A stretch of 64,000 nt of DNA from positions 248,001 through 312,000 of the forward strand of contig VNKQ01000018.1 of assembly GCA_016508695.1 (NCBI GenBank). The letters run 5' to 3'. The notes under the pieces are model-generated. The model saw nothing but the letters and a program-made list of their open reading frames with translations. It searched no databases and was not told where the DNA came from. This stretch comes from Hyphodiscus hymeniophilus (Eukaryota; Ascomycota; Leotiomycetes; Helotiales; Hyphodiscaceae). Below are positions 33,637 to 45,037 of the stretch, piece after piece (position 1 is the stretch's first letter; every line of letters starts with the position of its first letter). The translations under genes and the position numbers were made by a program.

Positions 33637-36600
33637 ATGGTTACTACTTTTGGTACCCAGCCCTATGGCCTGGAAGATAAAGACTGGAACTCGCCAATTC
33701 CGGATCGATTTAGCGATTCCCAAGCAGCCCTTTTCAAAATGCAGGAGCCTGTGCAAGACGTCAGTCCTAGCGAGAGAAAAGCATCATGGCGTTCCCTATT
33801 TGCCTTCACAACACGGCAACACTCCGGCGTGGCGTCCAGCGCGATCGTGGCCTCAATCTTTGCTGGTCTCATTAGACCTACGTCTGCAATAATTTTTGGC
33901 CAACTCTTCAACGCTCTTACCGACTTTGGTGCCGGCAAGGTAGATTCCCAGGGGCTGCTACATCGAATTTCAACATGGTCTTTGGCATTGACAGCGCTCG
34001 GTATAGCGACTTGGATTTTCGAATGGGTGTTCTTCTCGCTGTGGATGGTATTTGGAGAGCTGCAAGCCAAGAGCGTACGAGAACAGATGTTTTCAGGTCT
34101 GCTTGAGAAGAATATAGAGTGGTATGATCTTCGTGAAGACGGAATTGCATCCCTGCTGAGTCGAATAGAAACGTGGGTATCCCCAAATGGTTAAAAGGTC
34201 AAAGTGCTAAAATTCTGCAGGCAGGTTAGAGAGCTTCAATTATCAGTCTCGCAGCCGTTGGGATTTTTCTTCCTGGAGATGACGGCAATCCTCGCTTCGA
34301 TTGGTACTGCACTCTTCTTCTCCTGGAAGCTTGCTCTCGTCATCTTGGCCACGTTTCCCCTCGCTGCTGGACTATTTGCTTTCATATCAAGAGGAATCGG
34401 ACCAGCTATCGAGCGGCAAAAACGAGAATTATCCAAAGCATCGAAACATGCAAATAATGCCGTCGCGGCCATCAATACAGTGAAGGCCTTCAATGGAGAA
34501 AATCAGGAGGTGTGGCAATACTATTCGGCAGCCAGGGCCATCACAAGATACTACTTGATACAAGCGAGAGCCAATGCACTTCAGTTTGGTGTCATCAAAT
34601 TCTCGGCGGTGGCACTGTTTGTAACGGGTTTCTGGTATGGACTTTCACTAGTAGAACATGGTTTGGGTGTAGGACATGTTCTCACCACCTTTATGTCTTG
34701 CGCCTATGCGATGCAGGCTGTCGAGGTTGTTCTCCCTCAATTCTTGGTCCTTGCTAAGGGCATGTCTGCTGGAGAGACGTTAAAGTCGATCATGGCTGAA
34801 ATGCAGAAGGGGCGGACTACGAGCGATGAAGAAAGTGATTTGAGACCAGTGGCAGGTCCTGGTGATATTGAAATTAACAACGTAAGTGCGTATACACTGT
34901 GTCTGAAGGCTGACACTGAAAATAGACCAGGTCTCTTTCGCATACCCGTCGAATCCAAAACAGAATGTACTCAACAACGCTACATTCTTCTTCCCCACCG
35001 GAGAAACTACATTTCTCGTTGGCAAGAGTGGATCTGGAAAGAGCACAATCGGCAATCTTCTCATGAAGTTCTACGAGGCCCAGTCCGGAGAAATAACTAT
35101 CGACAATCAACCAATTCAATCATTGAATACTGCCTGGCTCCGTCAAAATATAACCTTGGTCCAGCAGCAGGCTGTTCTCTTCAACGACACAATAAGTCGG
35201 AACATTGCCTTTGGTGCTCGCGAGTTTACAACTCAGACCCAGATCCGCCTAGCTGCCAGGGATGCATGTATAGAGCGAACTATAGATGAAATGCCTATGG
35301 GATTTGATACCCTCGTTGGTCCAAAGTACAGAGCATTAAGTGGTGGACAAGGGCAGAGAGTCGCGATCGCCAGGGCCCGACTTCGAAACGTCCCCATTCT
35401 TATCCTCGATGAATCCACCAGTGCGCTGGATCAGACGAGTAGAATGGAAGTCATGGACAGAATTCGTATGTGGCGAAAAGGGAAAACCACAATCATCATC
35501 ACTCATGATGTCTCTCAAATCCTTGGCAGCGACTACGTCTATGTCCTTCAGAATGCCAAAGTTGTACAAGAAGGGTATTGCAAGGCGTTGGCAGCAAAGG
35601 ATCACGGAACATTTGCTCAATTCGTACAAGTTGCTAAATCCAACGGCGTTTCATCGTCCTCACCAGTAGAGGTAGACCCTAATGGTCCCCCTCTAAATCA
35701 GACCGAACTCCCTAAGGCTCATATCCAAGACATCCATTCACATTGGGATTCCATTACGAACATGATCTCCATGCATGATACCCTGTCTACAAAGAAAAGT
35801 CCATCTATGTATCCATCTGGACCTCGGGCATCCTGGGGCTCGGTAATGATAGCGCAGACCAATGCTTTACTGGCAGAACAACGTTGGTCAGGCGAAGTCA
35901 TTCCAGAGTCTCCTACAAAAGATAGTCCTCGTAAGTCATTCATGCCATTCATGTCACCGATAGCATATCCGCAGATACCACCACCAGCAGCTCGACCGTC
36001 AACACACAATGATTATCTTCGAGCAACTCCAACCCTCGGAGAACATTTCAGTCCGTTACAAGGAACTTCCCTCGCCACTAAAGAGGAACGTGCAAAGGAG
36101 CTCGAGGTTTACCTCAAAGCGAAAGCAAGAGGAGAGAATCACCCCGACATGGAAGTCAACGATTCTCTCGACCAAAAGCCCGCATCATTGGCTATGATAT
36201 TTCGCAGTGTCTTACCTGCACTTGCCTGGAATGAAAAAGTCCTTCTTTTTTGGGGACTGCTCGCTTCGGTCATTGTTGGAGCAGCAACTCCTGTCTTCTC
36301 TTGGGTCTTTACACAATTACTCCAGACATTCTACGTTGTGGAAAACCGATCTCATTTAGGTGAGAAGTGGGCGCTGTGTATGCTTGGAGTTGCCATGATA
36401 GATGGTAGTGCCTGCTATTGCTCGCACTACTTCCTAGAAAAGAGCGGACAAGCCTGGATCAACTCACTGCGTGTAGAGTCTTTGAGACGTATTTTGGCCC
36501 AGCCGAAATCTTGGTTTGACTTGGAAAGGAACACGCCTAGCCGGTTGACTGAATGTTTGGATCGCGATGCGGAAGAGATGCGAAATCTCCTTGGTCGCTT

Positions 36601-38083
36601 TATTGGACTGGGAATAACTATCATCACGATGTTATCCGTCACGATCCTTTGGGCTTTCGCGGTTGAGTGGAAGCTTACCCTCGTTGCCCTCGCCTCCGCT
36701 CCATTCATGTATGCATTTACCCGCACATATCACTGGTCAAGTGCGAAATCGGAACGAAAAACCGACCAAGCATGTGCGATAACCAGTGGTGTGTTTGAAG
36801 AGACCTTCTCCAATATCCGAGTAGTTCGAGCTCTTACTCTGGAGAATCACTTCGCCCGCAAACACGACAAAGCAATTGCGGAGGGGTACAAGATTGGGAG
36901 AACACGCGCAATAGTCTCCGGGTGTATGTTCGGCATCCTTGACTCGCCAATATATTGGATCGTTGCACTAGTCTTCTACTACGGTGCAGTCCTTGTTACT
37001 TCTAGCGATGTCTCTGTCACGAAAATCTTCGTCGTGGTCAACCTCCTCATTCTCGGCACAGGCAATGCCATTGGAATGTTCGCCCTGATACCACAGCTTA
37101 ATTCCTCACGTACAACCGCGACTCAGGTCCTACGCCTTGTCAACCTACCACTCGATAAGTCGCATGAATCACAGGGCAATAGACGCATCGCTGACCCCAT
37201 CCCCATCAAACTCGACAATCTTTCTTTCACGTACCCCTCAAGACCACACACCAAGACCCTGGACAGCATCTCCCTCTCCATAACACCAGGCTCCTGCACA
37301 GCAATAGTAGGGCCCTCAGGAAGTGGCAAATCCACCGTCGCATCCCTTCTTCTCGGGCTTTACCCGCCAGACCCCTTACCAGGTCTCTACTCGCCCTCGA
37401 CGCTCACCTTTGCCGGAAAGTCCATCTCCAGCTGCAACATCCATAACATCCGCTCGCACATGTCCATCGTCCCCCAAGCGCCACTCATCTTCCCCACAAC
37501 CGTCTTCGCAAACATAGCATACGGCCTCTCAGAAACCTCACCATACAGCAACTTCATCTGCGTTGAACAAGCCGCCACAGATGCCGGGATACACGATTTC
37601 ATATCCTCCCTCGAAAATGGGTACAGCACCCTCATTGGCGAAGGCGGAATGGGACTCAGCGGAGGCCAAGCTCAACGCATCGCCATCGCTCGAGCGCTAG
37701 TTCGTAAACCAAAACTTCTGATCTTAGATGAGGCGACGAGCGCACTGGACGTGGAGAGTGCAGAGGGGATCAGAGACACTGTCGGGAACCTAAGGGGCAA
37801 GGAGGGCATGGCTGTGCTGATCATTAGCCACAATGTCGACATGATGCGCATCGCGGACCAGGTCATCATGGTTGAGGACGGGAAAGTGGTGGAACGGGGT
37901 GGATTCGAGGAGCTGAGGGCTAGAGGGGGTGCGTTTGAGAGTTTGATCACGGGAGAGGCGAGGCGGGATGTGAAGCCTGAGAGTAAGAGGGTGGCGCTGT
38001 GCGTTGATGAGGAAACACTCATGACGCCTGTCAAACCACGGCTGAAGTCTGATTTGTTTGGGCTGGCAAAGAAGGATTTGTGA
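33637..38083 (+). CDS. Full-size ABCB transporter, STE6-like (a-type lipopeptide pheromone exporter)
   Basis: Plasma-membrane exporter; the STE6 group exports farnesylated a-type mating pheromone. Three exons (33637-34172, 34221-34881, 34931-38083) give 1449 residues in phase with the layout TMD1-NBD1-TMD2-NBD2. NBD1: Walker A GKSGSGKST, signature LSGGQGQRVAIARA, Walker B ILILDESTSALD. NBD2: GPSGSGKST, LSGGQAQRIAIARA, LLILDEATSALD, and ISHN in place of the usual HR. The linker between halves is long and Ser/Pro-rich, with candidate phosphorylation sites (SPTKDSPRKSF). ATG at 33637 was chosen over an upstream non-ATG extension. Assignment to STE6 rather than a drug-type ABCB rests on overall layout and motif wording. 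Confidence 0.87.
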
Positions 38084-39071
38084 TTTTTTGCACTAGGCAA
38101 TTGAAGGCCCTGTTTAGATCGTTGATGCGTAGTGGCGTACATCGTACAAAGGATCTCCGTCTTTGTTCTGCGTTTCATGCCTCCTAATAACCTCTTGTGG
38201 AATGATGCCTTTTCCTCAACGCTTTTCTTTCGAACTCCATCGAGCTCTATTGCATCATTGTCTTCGTCGGATTTTCTAACGATCATCTTTCGATTTAGAG
38301 AACGGAAATTACCAACGCTGCAGGGAGCGGAGGACTCGGAAAGTGGGAGTTTTGAGGGTTCCCCATCCTCCGAATCGCTCTCTTTTCTGAAGCTAACATA
38401 GCTGGGAAGTTCAGTGAAGAGGAATGTTTTCAAAGGGGAGGGTAACGTTGTATGAGGGTTCCCCGGCGTCAGATTGCTATTCCATGCTCATGAGTCGCAG
38501 AAAGCAGTAAGGTAAAGGACAAATTGATGCTGTAATCGTCTTGTTGAGTGGAAGTCCTAAGTTGGCCCCAGTGAAGATTCAAAAACATCCAAGACGAAGC
38601 GAAAATAAGAGAGCGCAGGGGAACGGAGAGAAGTATTGCTAGGAACAGCTCTTCGAATAAGGCTCATGCAATATTTCCGCTATCTCTCCAATTATTCATA
38701 CATCCCACTATGTCACGTCCCACTTGGAATAATCAAATTGTGGTCGGAGAGAAGGAGGTATTGAAAAGCTTGATGCTGCAAACTGGAGGTGCAAAGGAGT
38801 GTGTGACACATAGCACTGATTGAACATCCGCTATCCTGCAGCACTCCATAACAGGGTACGGCTTGTGTGGCCTTGTGCTCTCCGTGTAGTCGGGATCAAC
38901 ATGGAGTCGTGTCTGAAGCGACCCCAGACTTTCCTTGACAAAAAAAAGCTATAGAAGCAGGATCAGGATGAACAGTGAGATCGTTGCGTATCGTCCCTCA
39001 GGTTTGAAGTACAACTGGGGGCGATGGCAGGCCGCGCATCCCGAGTATCTTGTGCTTGAGTTCTACACTGC
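38084..39071. other. Intergenic region between convergent genes
   Basis: About 990 bp between the STE6-like gene end and the hypothetical minus-strand gene. No gene seen. A minus-strand frame running from here into the STE6-like gene is its antisense shadow. Confidence 0.5.
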
Positions 39072-39903
39072 CTAGCTCTCCGGGATGTTTCCCAGTCTAC
39101 ATAGAGCCAGTATGGTCTGTATCGATTCCGATCCTGGGTTGACGTCTCCTGTATACACAAAGTATCCATTCGCAATTTTTGCCCCAGCGACGGCAGCTTG
39201 TGGAATTCGTTCAGGGCGTTCAGGGCGTGGAGACATATCTTCGTCCTCACTTTCGTCCTCGCTTTGGTCTTCGCGGTCTTCCTCATATAGCACCTCCGTG
39301 ATGATCTGCTCATGGGGTTGTGCCCCTTTAACGTGCAATGCTTTGAAGCGGTGGTCCCCCGTGGGAAATAGCTCCACTCTCGCAGACTTAGGAAGTAAGC
39401 TGGATCTGTTGAATTCGAAAGTATTATTCTCGTAGTTGCCAGACTTCCAAGGAAGGCCGAAGGCGCTGAACAAGCCTTCAATCTCGGCACGTGCCAAAGT
39501 TGGGGAGGTGCAGTCCAGCGATAAATAGACCGCCATTATGGGTATAATTAATGACTTTGTCAAGGACAGCTTTGTTTTCTGGCCGAGCAAGTCCTGCGTC
39601 TGTCACGATAATTACATCAGGAACCTCCAAATTGAGGTATTTCAGGGCGCCGGTGATTTTCTTCGCCCGTTTGACGTCGGCAAATTCTTCAAGGCCCGCA
39701 ATCAGAGAAGCGTAGTGGTTGTCGAAGAAGTCTATGTACGCGAGGCTGGGGAGAAAGAAATCTGGAGGATCGACGGAGGTTACAATGTTTGCTGTTGTGA
39801 GTGAATAAACTGTAGGATATGGGAGGATGTTGTGGTGATCTTGCTTTACGAGATCAATGAGATACCTTGTAGACTGGTGCAGGAGCTCATCAACCATAGT
39901 CAC
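39072..39903 (-). CDS. Conserved fungal hypothetical protein, frame-shifted near 39495
   Basis: Two halves read in different frames. The 5' half (39903 to about 39495) runs MTMVDELLHQ through FFLPSLAYIDFFD, VPDVIIVTDAGLA and NGGLFIAGLHLPNF. The 3' half (about 39492 to 39072) continues AEIEGLFSAFGLPWKSGNYENN through LHVKGAQPHEQI, AAVAGAKIANGYFVYTGDVNP and ILALC. This order fits an uncharacterised family I associate with filamentous fungi, so both halves look real. Joining them needs a one-base shift between TTT and GCA; no GT-AG intron keeps both conserved halves. Total would be about 277 residues. No signal peptide or membrane segment. Function unknown. Confidence 0.65.
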
Positions 39904-40365
39904 CCATGGTCACGTGAAATTCGGCCCCATGCTAGATTCACGCCCCCTATTCGACACGAGGGGTTACTAATGTTGCTTACCGTTGACGTTACTGTTGCAG
40001 CACTCATTCCAGACTGATCCCATTCACACAAATCACAAGCAAAGTTGCTTCAGACGACTACAGCTACTAACGCGATCCTCATCAAGAATGCACCAAGACG
40101 GCTGTATTGTGATAAGTGCGAAAGTCCCAATAAGCAGTGGGTTGTTGCAAGATCCACCAACCCCGCACATCCTGCCTAGACCAACCTCCATCCCGCGGTT
40201 CCATTAGTTTATTCATGCCGGTGGGAATAGACCAAACAGAGGCGCCGGTGGCAATATGTACTTCGCACCTGCACTTTCCTGTTTCTTCTTCTTTGGGGCT
40301 TGTCGCTCAGTCTATTTGTCTCTTCTTTCTTAACTTTCCATTGAATTAAATTTTCGCCCTTCACC
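39904..40365. promoter_or_regulatory. Divergent promoter region
   Basis: About 460 bp between the hypothetical gene (-) and the paraoxonase-like gene (+). It is C/T-rich just before the plus-strand start (CTTTCCATTGAATTAAATTTTCGCC). No gene seen. Confidence 0.5.
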
Positions 40366-41751
40366 ATGGTGTCTACCCTTCTCAAAGTATTGACAGCCTC
40401 GGTTGTTCTGGCGGCAACTTTCTATCAAACATTCCTCAAAGGTTTCATCTTCGATAGTCTTGGATATGGCAGGGTCCTCTCTCCACTCAGTACCTTCAAT
40501 GTTCATTGCGAAAAGGTCGATAATGTAGGTTTGGAGGCCTGCGAGGACATGTGGTTACATGAGCCTAGTGGACTTCTCTATCTGGCATGCTCGAAGTCCT
40601 TGAGCAGAAGCCAGTGGTTCCCTCCGTATGTGTTCCAAGGTTTCTTTTCGAAATCTCTATAGTATGGGCTACGATATTCTAACTCGTTCTCTCAGCTCCG
40701 ATAAGTTGAATGCTTCTGGCCGTTTCTCAAATGACCGCTTTGCGATCCTCGACACTCGTGCCTCGGGCCCGATTAGTGAACGTCTACGGTGGATGACGAC
40801 ATCTAATTACGATGGCAATCACGGCGATGGAGTGCTCGTACTTCACGGCTTTGACATCAAAGCCGATGGTCCTAGCGAATCACCCAAGCTGAAGATACTT
40901 CTCAACAACCACCGACCTCCAATGGACCCCGAAACGGGAGCACTGCTAGATGCGACGAAGCTCGGGGGTAACTCAACAATCGAGATATTCGAAGCGGTCC
41001 TGGGAGAGACTACGATGAAACACATCAGGACGTACTCTGATCCCCTCATCGATACTCCCAACGAGGTTGCTTGGGTATCAGACGATAGCTTCTTGTTTAC
41101 TAATGATCACAACTCCAAAGTCGGATTTGTAAGTGATTCACAGTTTCCACCTAAGCCTACACGCCAGACCTGTTTTGACATTGCATACAGCGCCGAGGAC
41201 TTGAAGTACCACTATCTAGTGGTGGCAATGTGGGGTACTGCGATCTCGAGGGATGCCGGATCCTGTCTTCTGCACCACAGGCCTATTCCAACGGTATCAT
41301 TCACGGCACCGACGGCTTAATTTATGTTGCACACTCCGCAACAGGCGACGTTCAGGTTAATGAGCTACAACTTGAGAGTTCGTCCTTGAAATTACTGGAC
41401 ACGATCAAGATCCCGTACCCGATTGATAATCTAGCGCAGGACAGCAATGGTGATATTTTTGTCGCATCTTTCCCAGTGCTGCACAAATTCTTGGCATCGA
41501 CAGAAAGTCCCTTTGATATTCTACCGCCAACTGCTGCATGGAGGATCAGTAAGGATGGGAATGGCGCTTATCAGGTTGATAAGGTTCTCGAGGACGATGG
41601 CAGCGTCCTTCCTGCAGCGACGGTAGTGGTGCATGATCCTCAAACTGGCAGAATGTTTTTGGGTGGTGAGTTAGTCATTTTCAATTATAGTTCAGGCTAA
41701 TAGTCTCCAGGCGCATTCTCTCCATTCATCAGCATTTGTGAGCCACGGTAG
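40366..41751 (+). CDS. Paraoxonase/arylesterase-like calcium-dependent hydrolase
   Basis: Six-bladed beta-propeller enzyme of the PON type; relatives hydrolyse lactones and aryl esters. Four exons (40366-40625, 40696-41128, 41191-41665, 41711-41751) give 402 residues in phase. The N-terminus is a hydrophobic signal or membrane anchor (LLKVLTASVVLAATFYQTFL), as in animal PONs where it is retained. Expected Ca2+ ligands can be placed: Glu-Asp in ACEDMW, Asn in FTNDHN and Asp-Asn in PIDNLAQD. The segment AYSNGIIHG matches the NGI strand of the family. The last exon is only 41 nt and restores the C-terminal strand FSPFISICEPR. Natural substrate unknown. Confidence 0.85.
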
Positions 41752-42816
41752 CCTTGCTCTATAGAAGGACGAACTCTGTGAATATAGCAGAGATGGCACT
41801 CACTATACTGTTTTGGCGCCAGCAGTCTTAATCAATAGAGGAAAGGCTTTTGGAGTAGAACGAAACTGGAGGCTTGAAGAAATGATCCATTATGTCATTT
41901 GAAAGTCCGCCATTTCTATCTCTCTTTGCGCTAGGTTGAAAGGAAAGGCTTTCGCGTATTTCCGCGGGAATGCTTAGTAGCTGTTGTGACTAGCCCTACG
42001 ATCTAGAGCAGAACCTATTCAGTATTTTAGTGAAATATCCAGGAACTGTCTCTGCATTGTCCTCTATGAAGTTTGAATTGTCGCAAAATACGATTAGAGC
42101 TTCTAACGCAGTATCTTGATAGCAACCCAGGTGGTGATGGTGCGGCGAAGGCTGAGGTCTTTGTCAGGAAGTTGATGGAGGAGGGGCTGCAAAGGGGGAG
42201 GCTGCAACGGAGGGCCTTGGGGCTGGGATGTTGTGTGAGCGAATGACGGGATCAGAGGGACAGTGAGCGAGGGAATACTATGTGTGCATTCAACCACAGG
42301 GAGATATGGAATTTATTCGAATGTTCATTCAAGCTCGCAGACCCGGTGAAGCTTGAAGGTTAGAGCTTTTAGCTCGATGATGTTTGGCTTCGATTAGAGC
42401 TAGATGTGCGTGCCCTTAGGTGCGTCTGGCACGATGCTGGATGCACTACATCCTCACCGTTGAAAGCAACAACGAGGAAGTAGGAAGTTGAATAAGATTT
42501 CGAAAATAGACAAGTGGCTCATTGCAATCACCAACTTTGGATTGGTCCTCTTGGCAGTAGGTACACTTCCACAACACCACTGCCGCAGAGCAGAAAATCC
42601 ATTTCTATTCATTGCATTCCATGATTGCCAGTCTAATAGAGCCACGTATGACCTGCTGAGGTATCATTCAAGACGCCATAGCCCCCAACACCCTCATCAT
42701 CCCATAAACTCATCGCAAAGCGCATCATCCCCACTCTCAGCACCCATGATCCTCATAACGCATGTTTCCCACCACAGGCCCGTGATTTACCGCAGACTCA
42801 TGATCTCCTTCGCGTC
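41752..42816. other. Intergenic region between convergent genes
   Basis: About 1.1 kb. Short proline-rich frames on the minus strand near 42103-42297 come from a CCT/GGA-rich tract. No gene supported. Confidence 0.5.
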
Positions 42817-43206
42817 CTAGGCCGCAGCCTTGAAGTCATTCGGCCAGCACTTCTCCTTCGGCCACACCTTCTGATCGTGCGTCTCCGCGTGAACCTCCAA
42901 CTGCTTCAAGTTCGTATTGATGATTTCCTTGCGGCAGTTCGCACACTGGATAGGTTAGCAGTTGTGCGAGTGCGAGATCAGGAGCCGGTCAGGTGGAGAA
43001 GCTTCGAGTCGGATTGAAAGGCACGTACGATGGACGTTGGCTTCGGAGCCTTGACGGGTAGGCCATTGGCTTTGACCGGGGCGCGGGTTCCTGCTGCCTC
43101 GGCTTTCTTGTGTTCGCGTTGGATCTGCGGAGGTGACAGGTTAGCTGTCAACGTTACAGAAGGGACATGAGGAAGTATCTACCTTTGCTTTCTTGGAGAC
43201 AGGCAT
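42817..43206 (-). CDS. Small zinc-binding protein, At2g23090/4F5-like
   Basis: An 82-residue protein in three short exons (43206-43183, 43124-43029, 42945-42817), in phase, easily missed because no exon exceeds 130 nt. N-terminal lysine/arginine-rich MPVSKKAKIQREHKKAEAAG resembles 4F5/SERF-type sequence. The C-terminal half carries C-A-N-C, then H-A-E-T-H, a C2H2-type zinc site, ending WPKEKCWPNDF. Both introns are canonical GT-AG with a CTAAC branch site before the last exon. Homologues occur in plants and fungi; molecular role unclear, possibly RNA or ribosome related. Confidence 0.85.
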
Positions 43207-45037
43207 TTTGAAGATTGTCTGGGAGTTGATCGTGGTGTTGGATGCGGACGGAGGACGTCGCGGGGCGAGACGCAGCAACTCCTTCGAAAAAATTACAAGC
43301 GAGAATTTGTCAGCAGCTGGTGGTCGTGGTGGGCTTTCCACCTCGCTCTGGGTCACAATGGAGTGATCATAAAGTAGAGAGCTGGTTTTGAATTCCCTTT
43401 TCCCACTTCTACAGTCTAGCTCACCTGATGAATCTTCCAAATCATCTGCCCAGTACTGCAAGCGAGTGCTGAGGGTTCGATGGAGACATGATGTCCATCA
43501 CCATTCCCCTTTTCCCCCGCACTTTTCTTATTAAGTCCCATGATCTGTGCGGAAATCAGTGTACGGTTTACTTCTAATATGTCTTCGAGGTCTAGAAGAC
43601 TGCAGAGAAATGGATGCATACCATCGACTTCACACAGTCACTTCGTGTTAATCCGCTCCGAGCGCCGTTAGTTTCTTTCTCTCTTCCGTGGCAAAGAATG
43701 TAGAAGTCTATGAACTGTCTCCCCACCGCCCGACACGTTCATTCTTACTTTCGATCTTCAGCTCGGTTTTTTAAGCGTGCACTCCGTAAAAAAAATATGC
43801 AATCGTCTACCTACCTTATCTAGCACAACCATATAGCCAGACCAACGTCTCCAAGAGGCAACCTTGTCAACCCTTCTTTTCGCCTCTCATTAGACCAAGA
43901 ACAATCGATTTCCCAACCTATATCTACCACAAGGCCGCGAATGATCCATTGATACCTGACTAGCCACGCCGTGTCCGGCTTTCCCGTCTGCGATTCGAAA
44001 TCCGCTGGATCGGCTTGGGGAGGGAAGGATAGACATTTGTTGCAACGCTCGACGCGTTCATAATGGCTGACTGAGATTCACCAACGGATCAACTCCGGTT
44101 GGTGATTAGATTAAGACACCGATCTGTTTCGGATGTAGCAGGGAAAACATCTGCTGGGCTCATAAGCTACGATGTTATCCCCTGAATCACGGACTGCCTA
44201 GTCCGTGATTGAGTCAACCATAACGTGCCTAGTTTTCAGAGTACGGAGATGACACAATAAATCCAGAGGCCTGTAAGCTGGCTTTGATACAACATGAAGA
44301 CTATGGCCCTCCTTCAAAGGCGACTCAACCTCGAAGCTAAGCCAGTAATGCGGAGTTAGTGACATCTCTGAACGATCCTCAGCTCTAATATGGGAGCCTG
44401 ATGCCAATCTAATGATACAATCGAATAATTTGTGGCATTTTCGGCGTCAACTTTGACGCATACGGCGGATTCATACAACACTTCTTTCTTCCAAGGAATC
44501 AAGTCTTGCCTTACTCGTTCGCAGACTTGCTTGCAGAATCGACATGTGTATATGAGCCTGAGCGACCTTTGACCCAGACCTGCATAGATACTCTCCCTGT
44601 GGCCAGGGCTATAAGGAAAGGTAAGTGAAGGGACTAGGTAGAAGAGATGTTCTTTTTCTTTCTCTTCCCTTGCTCCTAAAGTTTTAGTACTACAATACAT
44701 TCCTTGCCTGTCACCCTTGCCCCTTGAACCCAGTTCCCAGAACCATAACACGTACCGTGCACACCGACAAAACAGAAAAGTCGTCCCTCCACTCCAAAAC
44801 TTATGCAGTCTTCTGAAGGACTCCCTTTTGTCCAGCAAGACCTACCCCCCGATCTCTCGATTCGTTGCTAAGTGTGCTAGTATGAAAGTGTGAACTATTT
44901 GTTCCAAAATCATCGTCTATGCCAGTCTCATCTCAATCGTATCTCCATGTGCACCGAATCTCTTGTTGGTGGTTTGTGGATGTATATTGGATCGTTCCAT
45001 GATCGTTTCCTGCTCAAAGCAGGCATCGAGATCGTAA
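43207..45037. other. Intergenic region with one strong hairpin and unassigned minus-strand frames
   Basis: About 1.8 kb. Perfect 11-bp stem at 44185-44210. Two minus-strand frames (44838-44356 and 44407-44198) overlap in different phases, with Cys-rich segments CRFCKQVC and KCHKLFDCIIRL; no domain can be named. No supported gene. Confidence 0.45.

Noticed and set aside
37672..38433. 253-codon minus-strand frame overlapping the 3' end of the STE6-like gene
   Set aside because: Antisense shadow of a strongly conserved nucleotide-binding domain.
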